This document shows positions 1-7,441 of a DNA stretch of 64,000 nucleotides, one piece after another. The notes beneath the pieces are model-generated. The model was given only the letters and a program-made list of their open reading frames with translations. It did no database searches and was not told the DNA's origin. Numbering within the stretch: position 1 is the stretch's first letter; each line of letters starts with the position of its first letter. Source of the stretch: Gammaproteobacteria bacterium. Lineage in GTDB: Bacteria > Pseudomonadota > Gammaproteobacteria > Enterobacterales > Kangiellaceae. A program made the position numbers and the translations under genes. The DNA is taken from NCBI GenBank assembly GCA_013373375.1, contig JABXHY010000033.1, positions 1 to 64,000 on the forward strand, given 5' to 3'.

Positions 1-277
1 AAGACCGAGTTAATCTTTCGATAACGGACCCCTTTAGCCACACTCTTGTCATAACTGAGTGTAGTTAATATTCGCTACTCATCAACTACTAATTTCAATG
101 GTAGACCCTCTCAGATTTATAGCATCAGAATAATTTTTGCCTTTGCTTAACCCCCTCTTGCGCTGTTTTCGCTTATTTCCTTCGGTGAAACTCATAACGA
201 AGTCAGAACTATTCAATTTAAACCTTTTTTATCACATTAGCGTCTTACTAAGTATTTTTTACATAGGAATAAAAGTC
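1..277. other. Left-edge non-coding stretch
   Basis: No convincing gene is visible before the ATG at 278. An in-frame TTG at 137 would extend the first gene by 47 residues, but that extension looks non-coding and would bury the signal peptide. The only recognisable element is the AGGAA ribosome-binding site at 265-269, eight bases before the ATG at 278. Confidence 0.5.
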
Positions 278-2248
278 ATGCGTCTGACGAATTTACTGGC
301 CAGCATCGTCTATTTTTGTTTTTTACTATCAGGCGCAATATTCCATAGAATTACTCATGCAAATCACACTGTTAGTACAAGCGAACCCCAAAAAGACACC
401 ATCAATTTTCTCGAAGAAAAACCTATTGTTGATGGGCTGGTTGACTTAAATGCCCTTAGGCTTGAGCAGAGAAATTTCAATATAACGTATGACTTTGGAA
501 ACCAGTTTAAAAACCGAGCTCAAGTATCCTATGCCCTAGGATATCACTTTGAAGGCCTCTACCTGGTTATTCAAACGGATAGTCCTAAGATTTCTTATCA
601 TAAGCGTGGCTTCTTATACGGAGATGGGTTTAAATTAATGATAGGTTCTAACAGTGGAACTGGTCGTTCAAAAGACTATGTCGAACTTGCCTTCTCCCCC
701 ACCCAAAGTCAAACGGATAAAATGTGGGAAAAATACATTTCGTCTTATAATGGAGATGGCAAAGCTAGAAGGTTATCGGATAAAACAATTTTTGCTAAAG
801 CTGACTCTTCCCAAGGAAGTGTGTTTGAAGCGTTTATAAGCTGGGATGATATTCAACCTTATCATGGTATCTTTAATGATACGATAAGTCTTAATCTTTA
901 TTTTGCTAAAGGACTGCAAAGCGTTAATGGAAAACATGTCACTGAAGGATTTTCTTTGATTCATGACGAAGGTATTTGGGACGAGGCTATCGATTTTCGT
1001 AACCTTATTACGTTTACATTGGACAAGTCATGGCAATCGTCAAGAGCACCTAAGCAACAAACAAATCACCAAAAAGACATCACAACTGCTGGAGATAAAA
1101 CCGTCTATTTTGACTTTAAAATTGAGCATCGAACTCTTCTAGCCAACAGAGATTTAAAAATTCTATTCCCTGACTTTATTGAAACCAATAACGCTCAATG
1201 GAAAATTGAAAAGGATAACAAGCTAATTGCTGAGGGCTCAGTAATAACATCTGAACACAACAGAATGTCTTTACCTCTGCCCGACCAATATTCTGGAGAA
1301 CACAGTCTTACCATTACTCATAATGGTCAGCAGCGGATTCAGTCGTTTACTGTACTTCCGGAGTTGAATATAGATAAAGCTATATCGGCAGTAAATACCA
1401 ATCAACGATTAACCGAGAGCTCTCGCAATACACTTCTTTATTGGTTGCAAACAGTTAGCAATCAACTGAATACGCTTAAGCCCTACGAGTCTAATACTGA
1501 ACTATTCGCCACTATTCAGTCGTTAATGGATAAACTTAATTTAGCAAACGCAAACACGGATCCTTACGAGAGAATAAAAGGTCCTCATAAACGAGCATTT
1601 CGTTCGATGCTGGATGGTAAACTGATGAGTTATACGTTGAAATTACCAAGCAATTATGAGCCCAGTAAGCAGTACCCGGTCATGGTATTCCTTCATGGCA
1701 GCGGTGTTGATGATGAGTCACTGCTAGACTTACCAAGAGCAAACTCACAATTCATTGAAATAGCCCCGTCAGGACGAGACAAATTCAACGCTTACGCATT
1801 TGAACAATCAAAAATTGATATAAATGAAACTCTCAACGATGTAACAGTCAACTTTTCGATCGATGAAAAAGCCATATTTGTTGGTGGCTTCTCGATGGGA
1901 GGATACGGTGCTTTGCTTACCTACTTACGATCGCCAGAAAAATTTAAAGCAGTCGCTATTTTTGCAGGCCATCCTAATCTTGCGAACGAATGGTTTGGAG
2001 TAGGTGATTTTCCCAATTTTTTGAAAGCAGAGTATTTGGAAGCGTTTAACGATACCCCTGTATTTATCTATCACGGCACAGATGATCCCGCATTGAGCAT
2101 CAAGCCGATTCAAGTTTTAATCGATAAACTAAAATCATCAGGTGCAAAGGTGACCTCGTCGATTATAAAGGGACGAGGACATGTTTATCAAGATGAAGAT
2201 ACTCAACAACGATACGAAGAATGGCTAAATCAAGTACTCAATGAATAG
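278..2248 (+). CDS. Secreted CBM9-like / alpha-beta hydrolase fusion protein
   Basis: The 656-residue product begins with a signal peptide (MRLTNLLASIVYFCF, cleavage probably near residue 27), so it is exported. Residues about 50-245 look like a family 9 carbohydrate-binding or DOMON-like sugar-binding domain. A middle region follows, and the C-terminal third is an alpha/beta hydrolase of the esterase/prolyl-oligopeptidase type. The oxyanion motif HGSG begins at H473, the nucleophile elbow GFSMGG has S539, and the remaining triad is probably D602 (in HGTDDP) and H635 (in GRGH). The start at 278 is preferred because AGGAA lies eight bases upstream and it gives a clean signal peptide. An acyl or feruloyl esterase on polysaccharide is plausible, but the substrate is not deducible from sequence. 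It is a single gene with no co-directional partner. Confidence 0.75.
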   Translation: MRLTNLLASIVYFCFLLSGAIFHRITHANHTVSTSEPQKDTINFLEEKPIVDGLVDLNALRLEQRNFNITYDFGNQFKNRAQVSYALGYHFEGLYLVIQTDSPKISYHKRGFLYGDGFKLMIGSNSGTGRSKDYVELAFSPTQSQTDKMWEKYISSYNGDGKARRLSDKTIFAKADSSQGSVFEAFISWDDIQPYHGIFNDTISLNLYFAKGLQSVNGKHVTEGFSLIHDEGIWDEAIDFRNLITFTLDKSWQSSRAPKQQTNHQKDITTAGDKTVYFDFKIEHRTLLANRDLKILFPDFIETNNAQWKIEKDNKLIAEGSVITSEHNRMSLPLPDQYSGEHSLTITHNGQQRIQSFTVLPELNIDKAISAVNTNQRLTESSRNTLLYWLQTVSNQLNTLKPYESNTELFATIQSLMDKLNLANANTDPYERIKGPHKRAFRSMLDGKLMSYTLKLPSNYEPSKQYPVMVFLHGSGVDDESLLDLPRANSQFIEIAPSGRDKFNAYAFEQSKIDINETLNDVTVNFSIDEKAIFVGGFSMGGYGALLTYLRSPEKFKAVAIFAGHPNLANEWFGVGDFPNFLKAEYLEAFNDTPVFIYHGTDDPALSIKPIQVLIDKLKSSGAKVTSSIIKGRGHVYQDEDTQQRYEEWLNQVLNE

Positions 2249-2337
2249 ATTAGAGTTAAAATTCTTTTTTCTTCGATGCCTGGGCACAGGGGTCAAGCCG
2301 GTTGAATATAGTTTAAACTCCTGAAAACATCAGAAAA

Positions 2338-2358
2338 TCGACTCTGACCCTAATTATT
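2338..2358 (+). repeat. Short dispersed repeat, copy 1
   Basis: The 21-base sequence starts TCGACTCTGACCCTAATTA and is identical to 3487-3507. A 16-base inverted match lies at 4476-4491. It falls just downstream of the hydrolase gene. Such GACTCTGACCC motifs are known to me from the ends of small transposon-related repeats in gammaproteobacteria, but that link is inference. Confidence 0.75.
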
Positions 2359-2463
2359 GATTATTCCTAATTATTCATCTTCTCCAGGACTGAATTTAGA
2401 AAGCTTGTTTAATAAAAAGGAGAATAGCACTGCTAAGAAGAACGAAATAAATCCCCACGTCTC

Positions 2464-2766
2464 TTAACTAGAAGAAGGATCATCTACAGTACCTAAAACT
2501 GCATATGAAGAACCAACACTTCCCACATCTGGCAAAATTAATGAAGCGATTATAAAGAGAGAGTTGCTGATTATGGATAACATTAAAATTTTATTGTTAG
2601 GAGCTTTCACTCTTCTTAACGCTTTCTCATGCCATGTAATGTGTAGAGTCAGAATAGGTGCTACTATGATAGCGGTACCTGCGGTTGCCCAGCCAAATGT
2701 GTAAAACCGGATAAGAACACAAGACATCATACTGAAAATGAGGATGCAAGCTATAGCAATTTTCAA
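2464..2766 (-). CDS. Small hydrophobic membrane protein, unknown
   Basis: This 100-residue product has about three hydrophobic segments (residues 1-20, 25-45 and 62-80) separated by a short basic loop (KALRRVKAPNNK). It is probably an inner-membrane protein. The start is TTG, supported by GGGAG about eight bases upstream on the minus strand. I recognise no family. It sits between two copies of the dispersed repeat beside other orphan genes, which suggests acquired or cassette-like DNA. No function is proposed. Confidence 0.5.
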   Translation of the reverse strand: MKIAIACILIFSMMSCVLIRFYTFGWATAGTAIIVAPILTLHITWHEKALRRVKAPNNKILMLSIISNSLFIIASLILPDVGSVGSSYAVLGTVDDPSSS

Positions 2767-2990
2767 TTTAAACTCCCTTTAAACCGGTACGACTCGAATC
2801 TCGAGTTTGATTAAAGAACTGGTGCCATATTCCAAGAGTTATAACTACGGCCTCCAAGCCCTTCTTTTACTTATTAGATTTCAAATCATTAGTTTATTAT
2901 GAAATAAGGATAATTGGTACTTGTTATTCGCCTAACTCTTCAGCTATATAATACAATAACTTTGATCTAATTTTTTGGAAATTCTAAGAG

Positions 2991-3458
2991 ATGAAAGTAG
3001 TACTACCTTTGTTAGGCTCTTTATTCTTTATTACTAGCTGCGACCTATTCTTCGGCAATTCGAGCTCATGGGTATTAATAGAGGAAGGTGCCATTCAATT
3101 CGATAGTAAAGGAAAGGCTTTTATTCTAAAAGAAAAAGCTAAGATTACTGGTAACGTAAATAAAGTCTGTTTGACTTTAGGGTTTTCAAAGTTAGAAGAG
3201 TTAGACGACTGGTTAAATTCTGACTTAGCCAAAAAGATATCGTTCACCGTAAAAGGTTTTAGCAAAGAAAAAGGGTATACATTCGGAAACAAAAATATTT
3301 TGCTTATGGGAGATGCTGTAAGTGAATGGTCCAATAATGTATGCTATTCTGGGAGATCATCTGACTTAGATGATTTTAACAGTTTCGATAAATTTAAAAT
3401 CAGCAGTAATTTTAATGTAACTGTCTATGAAATTTATTGGTATTCAGATTTAACGTAG
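2991..3458 (+). CDS. Putative lipoprotein, unknown
   Basis: The 155-residue product starts with a short lipoprotein signal peptide ending in a lipobox-like F-I-T-S-C, with the lipidated cysteine at residue 17. Aspartate follows the cysteine, which in the E. coli Lol rule favours retention in the inner membrane; whether that holds here is inference. The mature part has two further cysteines (in VCLTLG and NVCYSG) that could form a disulfide, plus alternating hydrophobic stretches suggesting a beta-rich fold. No known family was recognised. It lies between repeat copies 1 and 2 and has no operon partner. Confidence 0.6.
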   Translation: MKVVLPLLGSLFFITSCDLFFGNSSSWVLIEEGAIQFDSKGKAFILKEKAKITGNVNKVCLTLGFSKLEELDDWLNSDLAKKISFTVKGFSKEKGYTFGNKNILLMGDAVSEWSNNVCYSGRSSDLDDFNSFDKFKISSNFNVTVYEIYWYSDLT

Positions 3459-3486
3459 CAATATGAGTTTTGCTTTCTGGAAGTTT

Positions 3487-3507
3487 TCGACTCTGACCCT
3501 AATTATT
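3487..3507 (+). repeat. Short dispersed repeat, copy 2
   Basis: All 21 bases match copy 1 at 2338-2358, in the same orientation. The copy sits between the lipoprotein gene stop and the stop of the convergent membrane-protein gene. Confidence 0.75.
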
Positions 3508-3518
3508 CAAAAACTCTG

Positions 3519-4292
3519 TCAAAGAAAAGAGCGTATTTCATCCAGCTTGGACTTCTCAATATCTAAATTCTGAAACTGTTTTTCCAGCAAAGATTCAGGG
3601 CATTCCATGTAAAACCTTTTGGCCCAGTCAACCATTCTGTGAACATTGTAGCTACTATACGGAGTACCAGGTCTGGGAGGCAGCTCTGTTGGGGCAGATC
3701 GGTTCTTATTATAAGGTGGCTCGGGGACAACAACTTCTATTGACTCAATACTACTTTTACTAATTAATATCGCTTTATCAAAATTGTAATCCCAAATCAG
3801 AGAATAATCTCCAATATTAGAAATATGGTGCGCGCATAGATAACTAGTTGATGGGGTTGTAAAAGTATGGCGAGTTACAAATCCATTTTTTACCTCATCG
3901 GAAAAATCAGAAAATATATTAATTGAGCTAATCACTAATACAAAAGGTGCCAAACAGCCAATAAATAACCAAATAATTTTGTTTTTATTCTCTATATGTT
4001 TACTTATAGAAAGTAATATCATGTACACAAAAATAAGTAACACTGCTAAAACAGAGAAAAGCAATAGAAGATTATGGCTTAGAAAAACAAAGTAATCAGT
4101 AAAATAGGCGAGTTTTCTGAAGTCAACGTCAAACCGAGAAAAGTAATTTGTAGCTATGACATATGAGATTAGCCAGCCGGAAATAGTTAAGAGTGAGCCT
4201 ACAAAAACCCAGTTTTTTTTGACACTTGAAAAAAGGTAAAACAATATGTGTAACCAATCGTAAACGTTACTTCCCTGTTTAGGCTCGTTCAT
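3519..4292 (-). CDS. Membrane protein, unknown
   Basis: This 257-residue product carries three likely transmembrane segments (about residues 30-48, 70-95 and 108-125). A C-terminal soluble part of about 130 residues follows, with a proline-rich stretch (EVVVPEPPYN, ELPPRPGTP). I could not place it in a family. It lies between dispersed-repeat copies 2 and 3 and is not in an operon. The region is AT-rich compared with the core genes further right. The ATG start at 4292 has no strong ribosome-binding site. Confidence 0.55.
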   Translation of the reverse strand: MNEPKQGSNVYDWLHILFYLFSSVKKNWVFVGSLLTISGWLISYVIATNYFSRFDVDFRKLAYFTDYFVFLSHNLLLLFSVLAVLLIFVYMILLSISKHIENKNKIIWLFIGCLAPFVLVISSINIFSDFSDEVKNGFVTRHTFTTPSTSYLCAHHISNIGDYSLIWDYNFDKAILISKSSIESIEVVVPEPPYNKNRSAPTELPPRPGTPYSSYNVHRMVDWAKRFYMECPESLLEKQFQNLDIEKSKLDEIRSFL

Positions 4293-4475
4293 ATACTACT
4301 CTTATCTATACATAACTAGTTAAGAAAGGTAGCAGACCATTGAAAGGTTTTCTAGCATTAATATTGTCGTGGTTAGTCGACACCGTTGGTCTATGAAATT
4401 TAGACATTAAAACTTAGTTATGACTGACATACCGATAATAATAACTATATATGAGTACAGCTCCTAATAATAAGA

Positions 4476-4491
4476 AATAATTAGGGTCAGA
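4476..4491 (-). repeat. Short dispersed repeat, partial inverted copy 3
   Basis: AATAATTAGGGTCAGA is the reverse complement of 16 bases of copies 1 and 2. It stops directly beside the IS3-like end that starts at 4493, so the rest of the motif is altered or replaced by that element. Confidence 0.6.
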
Positions 4492-4492
4492 A

Positions 4493-4655
4493 TGAACCTC
4501 CCCCAGTTTAACGGATACTTAAAATAAGCGACAATATCGCTAAAGGAGTATCTAAAATGGTTACTAAAAGAAAGCCTTATAAGACGTTTACAAACCATAC
4601 AATGCAAGACTTGGTAGACCCCTTATTTCTTTTCTTATTTATTAACTTCCTTTAG
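4493..4655 (+). mobile_element. IS3-family-like left-end remnant with start of orfA
   Basis: TGAACCTCCCCCAGTTTA at 4493 resembles the terminal inverted repeat of several IS3-family elements, which often begin TGAACC followed by a C-rich tract. GGAG at 4545-4548 precedes an ATG at 4557 that opens a 33-codon frame (MVTKRKPYKTFTNHT...). This start has the basic character of an IS3 OrfA N-terminus. The frame ends at 4655 after running into the 3' end of the opposite-strand gene, and no transposase core or right end is present. It is a truncated scar, probably from recombination or deletion. The family assignment is from pattern memory. Confidence 0.5.
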
Positions 4656-5943
4656 AAGCAATAGGTTGGTTCTTTTGAAGAATCTTAACAACAGATTCAG
4701 TTGGTGTTATATGGCCATAATCAGCAACGATTCCAGTTTGAGAAGTTCTAAACAATACTTCTAATGCTAAGCGGCGATCTTCTTCTTCTTTTAACTTTCC
4801 TTCAAGCATGAAAGCTAAGTAAGTTTTAATCATAGTCTGTCTTTCATCCGCTTCCATTCGCAAATGAGAGTGAGCACTATAGTGTTTTGAAAATATACGT
4901 ATAAAAAAGCTAAATATTGAGATTAAAATAATTATAGATGATAACTCTAAAGGATTGACACTAACCCCCATAATAGTAGTCTCAATTTTCTCCTTAAATA
5001 AAAGATCAATATATCCTTTGGCAATTGCAGGTGACAAAAAAAGGAGTATAGAAGCGATTATAACGCCCCCAAGCCACCATCTAGATGACTTTTTGTGCCG
5101 CTCTTCTTTTTTTTCCCAGTACTTAACCGAAGAATCAAGTTCAACTTGCGATTTATAAGTATCTTTAGCGTTTTTAGTTATTTCCCTTGCTTCTTGTAGC
5201 TCCGCTTTCGACCGTTGTAACAATTTATTATTGTAACACTTATCTTTTAGACGATAGCTCCTATACTTTTTTAGTAAATTATTATACGCGTCAGTTTCAA
5301 ACTTATCCCAAAGATTCTCTTTACTTTTTTTCAAGCTATTAACGTCTTGTAATAGAGATTCAATTTTATCTACTTTGTCTCTAGCTTCGTCGCTGTACTG
5401 TGTGATTTTACCTAAAATAATAGAAGTGGGTTCATCATGATTTAACGTATTAATTATAGAAATATATTCGTTGGCTTTAAGTATTGTTGGAAGGTGTTGT
5501 TTTGCGTTGTCAGAGAAATTAGTCCAAATTTGACGGTAAGGGTTATTATTTCTAGGATAATTATTATTTTCTGGAGGAATAACTGTCAACAGCAACATCC
5601 AAAGCGCTATATCTTCATCCAGCTTACTTTGCTCAAGTATAAAGTTCCCTAGTGGGGATATTGAGAGTGGAAACTTATTTTCTCTTAAAAGCTTATTTAT
5701 ATTGGACTTCTTTTCTTCCACATTCACTTCGTCGGACAGGTAGTTATGAATTTTATTGAATATATTATGCTTAATATGAGATACAAGGGGTTTTGAAACA
5801 GTCCCAAACTTCGTATTATGCATTAAGTTAACCCAATCCCATTTACCCTCTTCACTTTGAAAAAATTCCTCGCATTCTTTTTCGTTTTGGAAAGTCTTAG
5901 GCTTTGTAGAGAATGGTATTTCTATTAGAAAGTCATCTGACAT
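4642..5943 (-). CDS. Coiled-coil membrane protein, unknown
   Basis: The start at 5943 (MSDDFLIEIPF) is preferred over an upstream one at 6003, because GGGA lies about six bases upstream. The product is 433 residues. The N-terminal half is hydrophilic, the middle (about residues 190-285) is a long Lys/Glu-rich predicted coiled coil, and two transmembrane segments follow (about 293-312 and 330-350). A C-terminal cytoplasmic tail has an EADERQ motif. I do not recognise the family with confidence. It may be a membrane-anchored signalling or defence-associated orphan, but nothing in the sequence proves this. Its 3' end overlaps the IS remnant. Confidence 0.55.
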   Translation of the reverse strand: MSDDFLIEIPFSTKPKTFQNEKECEEFFQSEEGKWDWVNLMHNTKFGTVSKPLVSHIKHNIFNKIHNYLSDEVNVEEKKSNINKLLRENKFPLSISPLGNFILEQSKLDEDIALWMLLLTVIPPENNNYPRNNNPYRQIWTNFSDNAKQHLPTILKANEYISIINTLNHDEPTSIILGKITQYSDEARDKVDKIESLLQDVNSLKKSKENLWDKFETDAYNNLLKKYRSYRLKDKCYNNKLLQRSKAELQEAREITKNAKDTYKSQVELDSSVKYWEKKEERHKKSSRWWLGGVIIASILLFLSPAIAKGYIDLLFKEKIETTIMGVSVNPLELSSIIILISIFSFFIRIFSKHYSAHSHLRMEADERQTMIKTYLAFMLEGKLKEEEDRRLALEVLFRTSQTGIVADYGHITPTESVVKILQKNQPIASKGS

Positions 5944-6052
5944 TTTCTTCCCTTTGTTTAATGAACTTCTTAAAGAAACAAATCTAAAATCAAAATCAAG
6001 CAAATAAATTGCTTAACATGCTTTTAAAAAAGTATTAGGAAATGACATTCCC

Positions 6053-6436
6053 TCAAAAATACTGCACCAATCCCACCGATAAAAACTGAATATCTTCATA
6101 CTGCTCGTATTCAACTATCACCGCTTGCTCTTCTTTACCAAACGCCCAACGCCCACTAACACCAAACATTTCAAAGGTTTCGTTTTTTGTGGGAATAAAG
6201 TCGGACGTGGCGTGCAAACTCGCCGCACCAATTTTAAAATTAATCGAGGTTTCTTTATTCACTCGATAACGATAACCACCCGCTACATACCCTAATTGAT
6301 AACGAATAAAACCGGTGTCTTGCAACGCAGGATTTAAACTGTCGAATTTCGCCATACCCAAACTGGCATAAGACACTTCGACTTGAATTCGATCGTCAAT
6401 GACGTCGTTATTAAAGTCGCCGTCTTCATATGACAT
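6053..6436 (-). pseudogene. N-terminally truncated outer-membrane beta-barrel protein
   Basis: The 127-residue frame has the alternating pattern of beta-barrel strands (IRYQLGYVAGGYRYRV, INFKIGAASL, AVIVEYEQYED) and ends in aromatic phenylalanine (QYF), the classic C-terminal outer-membrane assembly signal. There is no signal peptide at its start. An in-frame TGA lies a short distance upstream, and a Lys/Arg-rich signal-like start in another frame is cut by a stop. Family members are usually about 180-220 residues, so this is probably a decayed or 5'-deleted gene. A short intact variant is less likely because it could not be exported. Confidence 0.5.
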
Positions 6437-6679
6437 TTTTCTTTCACCGCTGAAGCAGACGTTTTTTCAATGAAAACTAGTCGTTAAAAATATTATAGAC
6501 AAGGAATGTTTTACAGTAAAAAACCAAACTACATAAATATCTCACCAGCCAATACCTCACTACTTTAATGTTTTGGATATAAACATTCTGGGCTATATCA
6601 ACCGTGTTTAATTTGACAATCGCGTAATATCCCCCAGCTTTTATTAATTCATATTCGTCGTAAAAAAATATTCAGATTG

Positions 6680-6706
6680 CCAGAGGCCTTTAATAAAGGC
6701 CTCTGG
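6680..6706 (+). promoter_or_regulatory. Perfect stem-loop in the dps leader
   Basis: The arms CCAGAGGCCTTT and AAAGGCCTCTGG are perfectly complementary over 12 bases around an AAT loop. The hairpin lies about 70 bases before the dps start and has no T-run on the plus strand. It could be an RNA leader structure, an mRNA stabiliser or a terminator acting on the other strand. Confidence 0.5.
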
Positions 6707-6776
6707 AGTGAATGTTTATTCGATTGGCACGACATCTGCTCCCTTTGAGTGTGAATTCAAAATAAAAGGAGAGCAC

Positions 6777-7289
6777 ATGAGTAACACTCAAGCAGCAATG
6801 TTAAAATCTGTACCCAATGAATCGAATATCGATAACGGTGTCAACCGAGGCGATAGAAGAGAGCTTGCACTCCGTTTATCAGAAGCTCTAGCAGACTCCT
6901 ACATGTTGTATTTGAAAACTCAGAATGTGCACTGGAACGTTGTAGGGCCTAACTTCTACAGCATTCATGAGCTAACTGAAAAGCAGTACGAAGATATGGC
7001 CGAGGCTGTTGACGTTATTGCCGAGCGAATACGGGCAATTGGGTTCACGGCGCCAGGATCATTTACAGAGTTCGCCAATTACACAGCTTTACGTGACGAT
7101 AATAAGGAGAGAAATGCGGAAGAAATGGTCCGTCATTTAATGGAGAGTAACGAAATGATATCGAAGCGTCTAAGGAGCGCAGCCGAAGAAGCTGAGAACG
7201 TGCAAGATGTTCGTACAGCCGATTTATTAACAGAACGAATTGGCCAGCATGAAGAAAACGCCTGGATGTTACGCTCGATTATTTCCTAG
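6777..7289 (+). CDS. dps: DNA-protection ferritin-like protein Dps
   Basis: This 171-codon gene encodes a Dps miniferritin that binds DNA, oxidises Fe(II) with hydrogen peroxide and stores iron in a dodecamer. The inter-subunit ferroxidase ligands are all visible: H52 and H64, E68, D79 and E83, matching the E. coli H51/H63/D67/D78/E82 pattern. The motif NVHWNV and the helix YEDMAEAVDVIAERI are typical. The start at 6777 is chosen for AAGGAGA seven bases upstream. An in-frame GTG at 6708 would begin right after the leader hairpin and adds a non-homologous extension. Upstream, GATATA-N12-TATATC (6576-6599) is a possible operator. A strong terminator follows at 7348. Confidence 0.95.
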   Translation: MSNTQAAMLKSVPNESNIDNGVNRGDRRELALRLSEALADSYMLYLKTQNVHWNVVGPNFYSIHELTEKQYEDMAEAVDVIAERIRAIGFTAPGSFTEFANYTALRDDNKERNAEEMVRHLMESNEMISKRLRSAAEEAENVQDVRTADLLTERIGQHEENAWMLRSIIS

Positions 7290-7347
7290 GCTATGCAAGA
7301 GTTTTAAACGGTCAAAGATTAACACTCAATTTTTTCTTCCTATTTAT

Positions 7348-7369
7348 GGGCGCGCCAGCGCCCTTTTTT
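7348..7369 (+). terminator. Rho-independent terminator of dps
   Basis: GGGCGC and GCGCCC form a GC-rich stem around a GCCA loop, followed by six T residues. It ends the monocistronic dps transcript. Confidence 0.85.
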
Positions 7370-7441
7370 ATTGCTTAGTAATTGATTAGCTTAAAGTTTC
7401 GTTGACTGATAGATTTTGCCTAATGAACAATTTAAGTCATA

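Noticed and set aside
137-277. Upstream TTG start for the first gene
   Set aside because: It adds 47 non-homologous residues before a clear signal peptide, and the ATG at 278 has a ribosome-binding site eight bases upstream.
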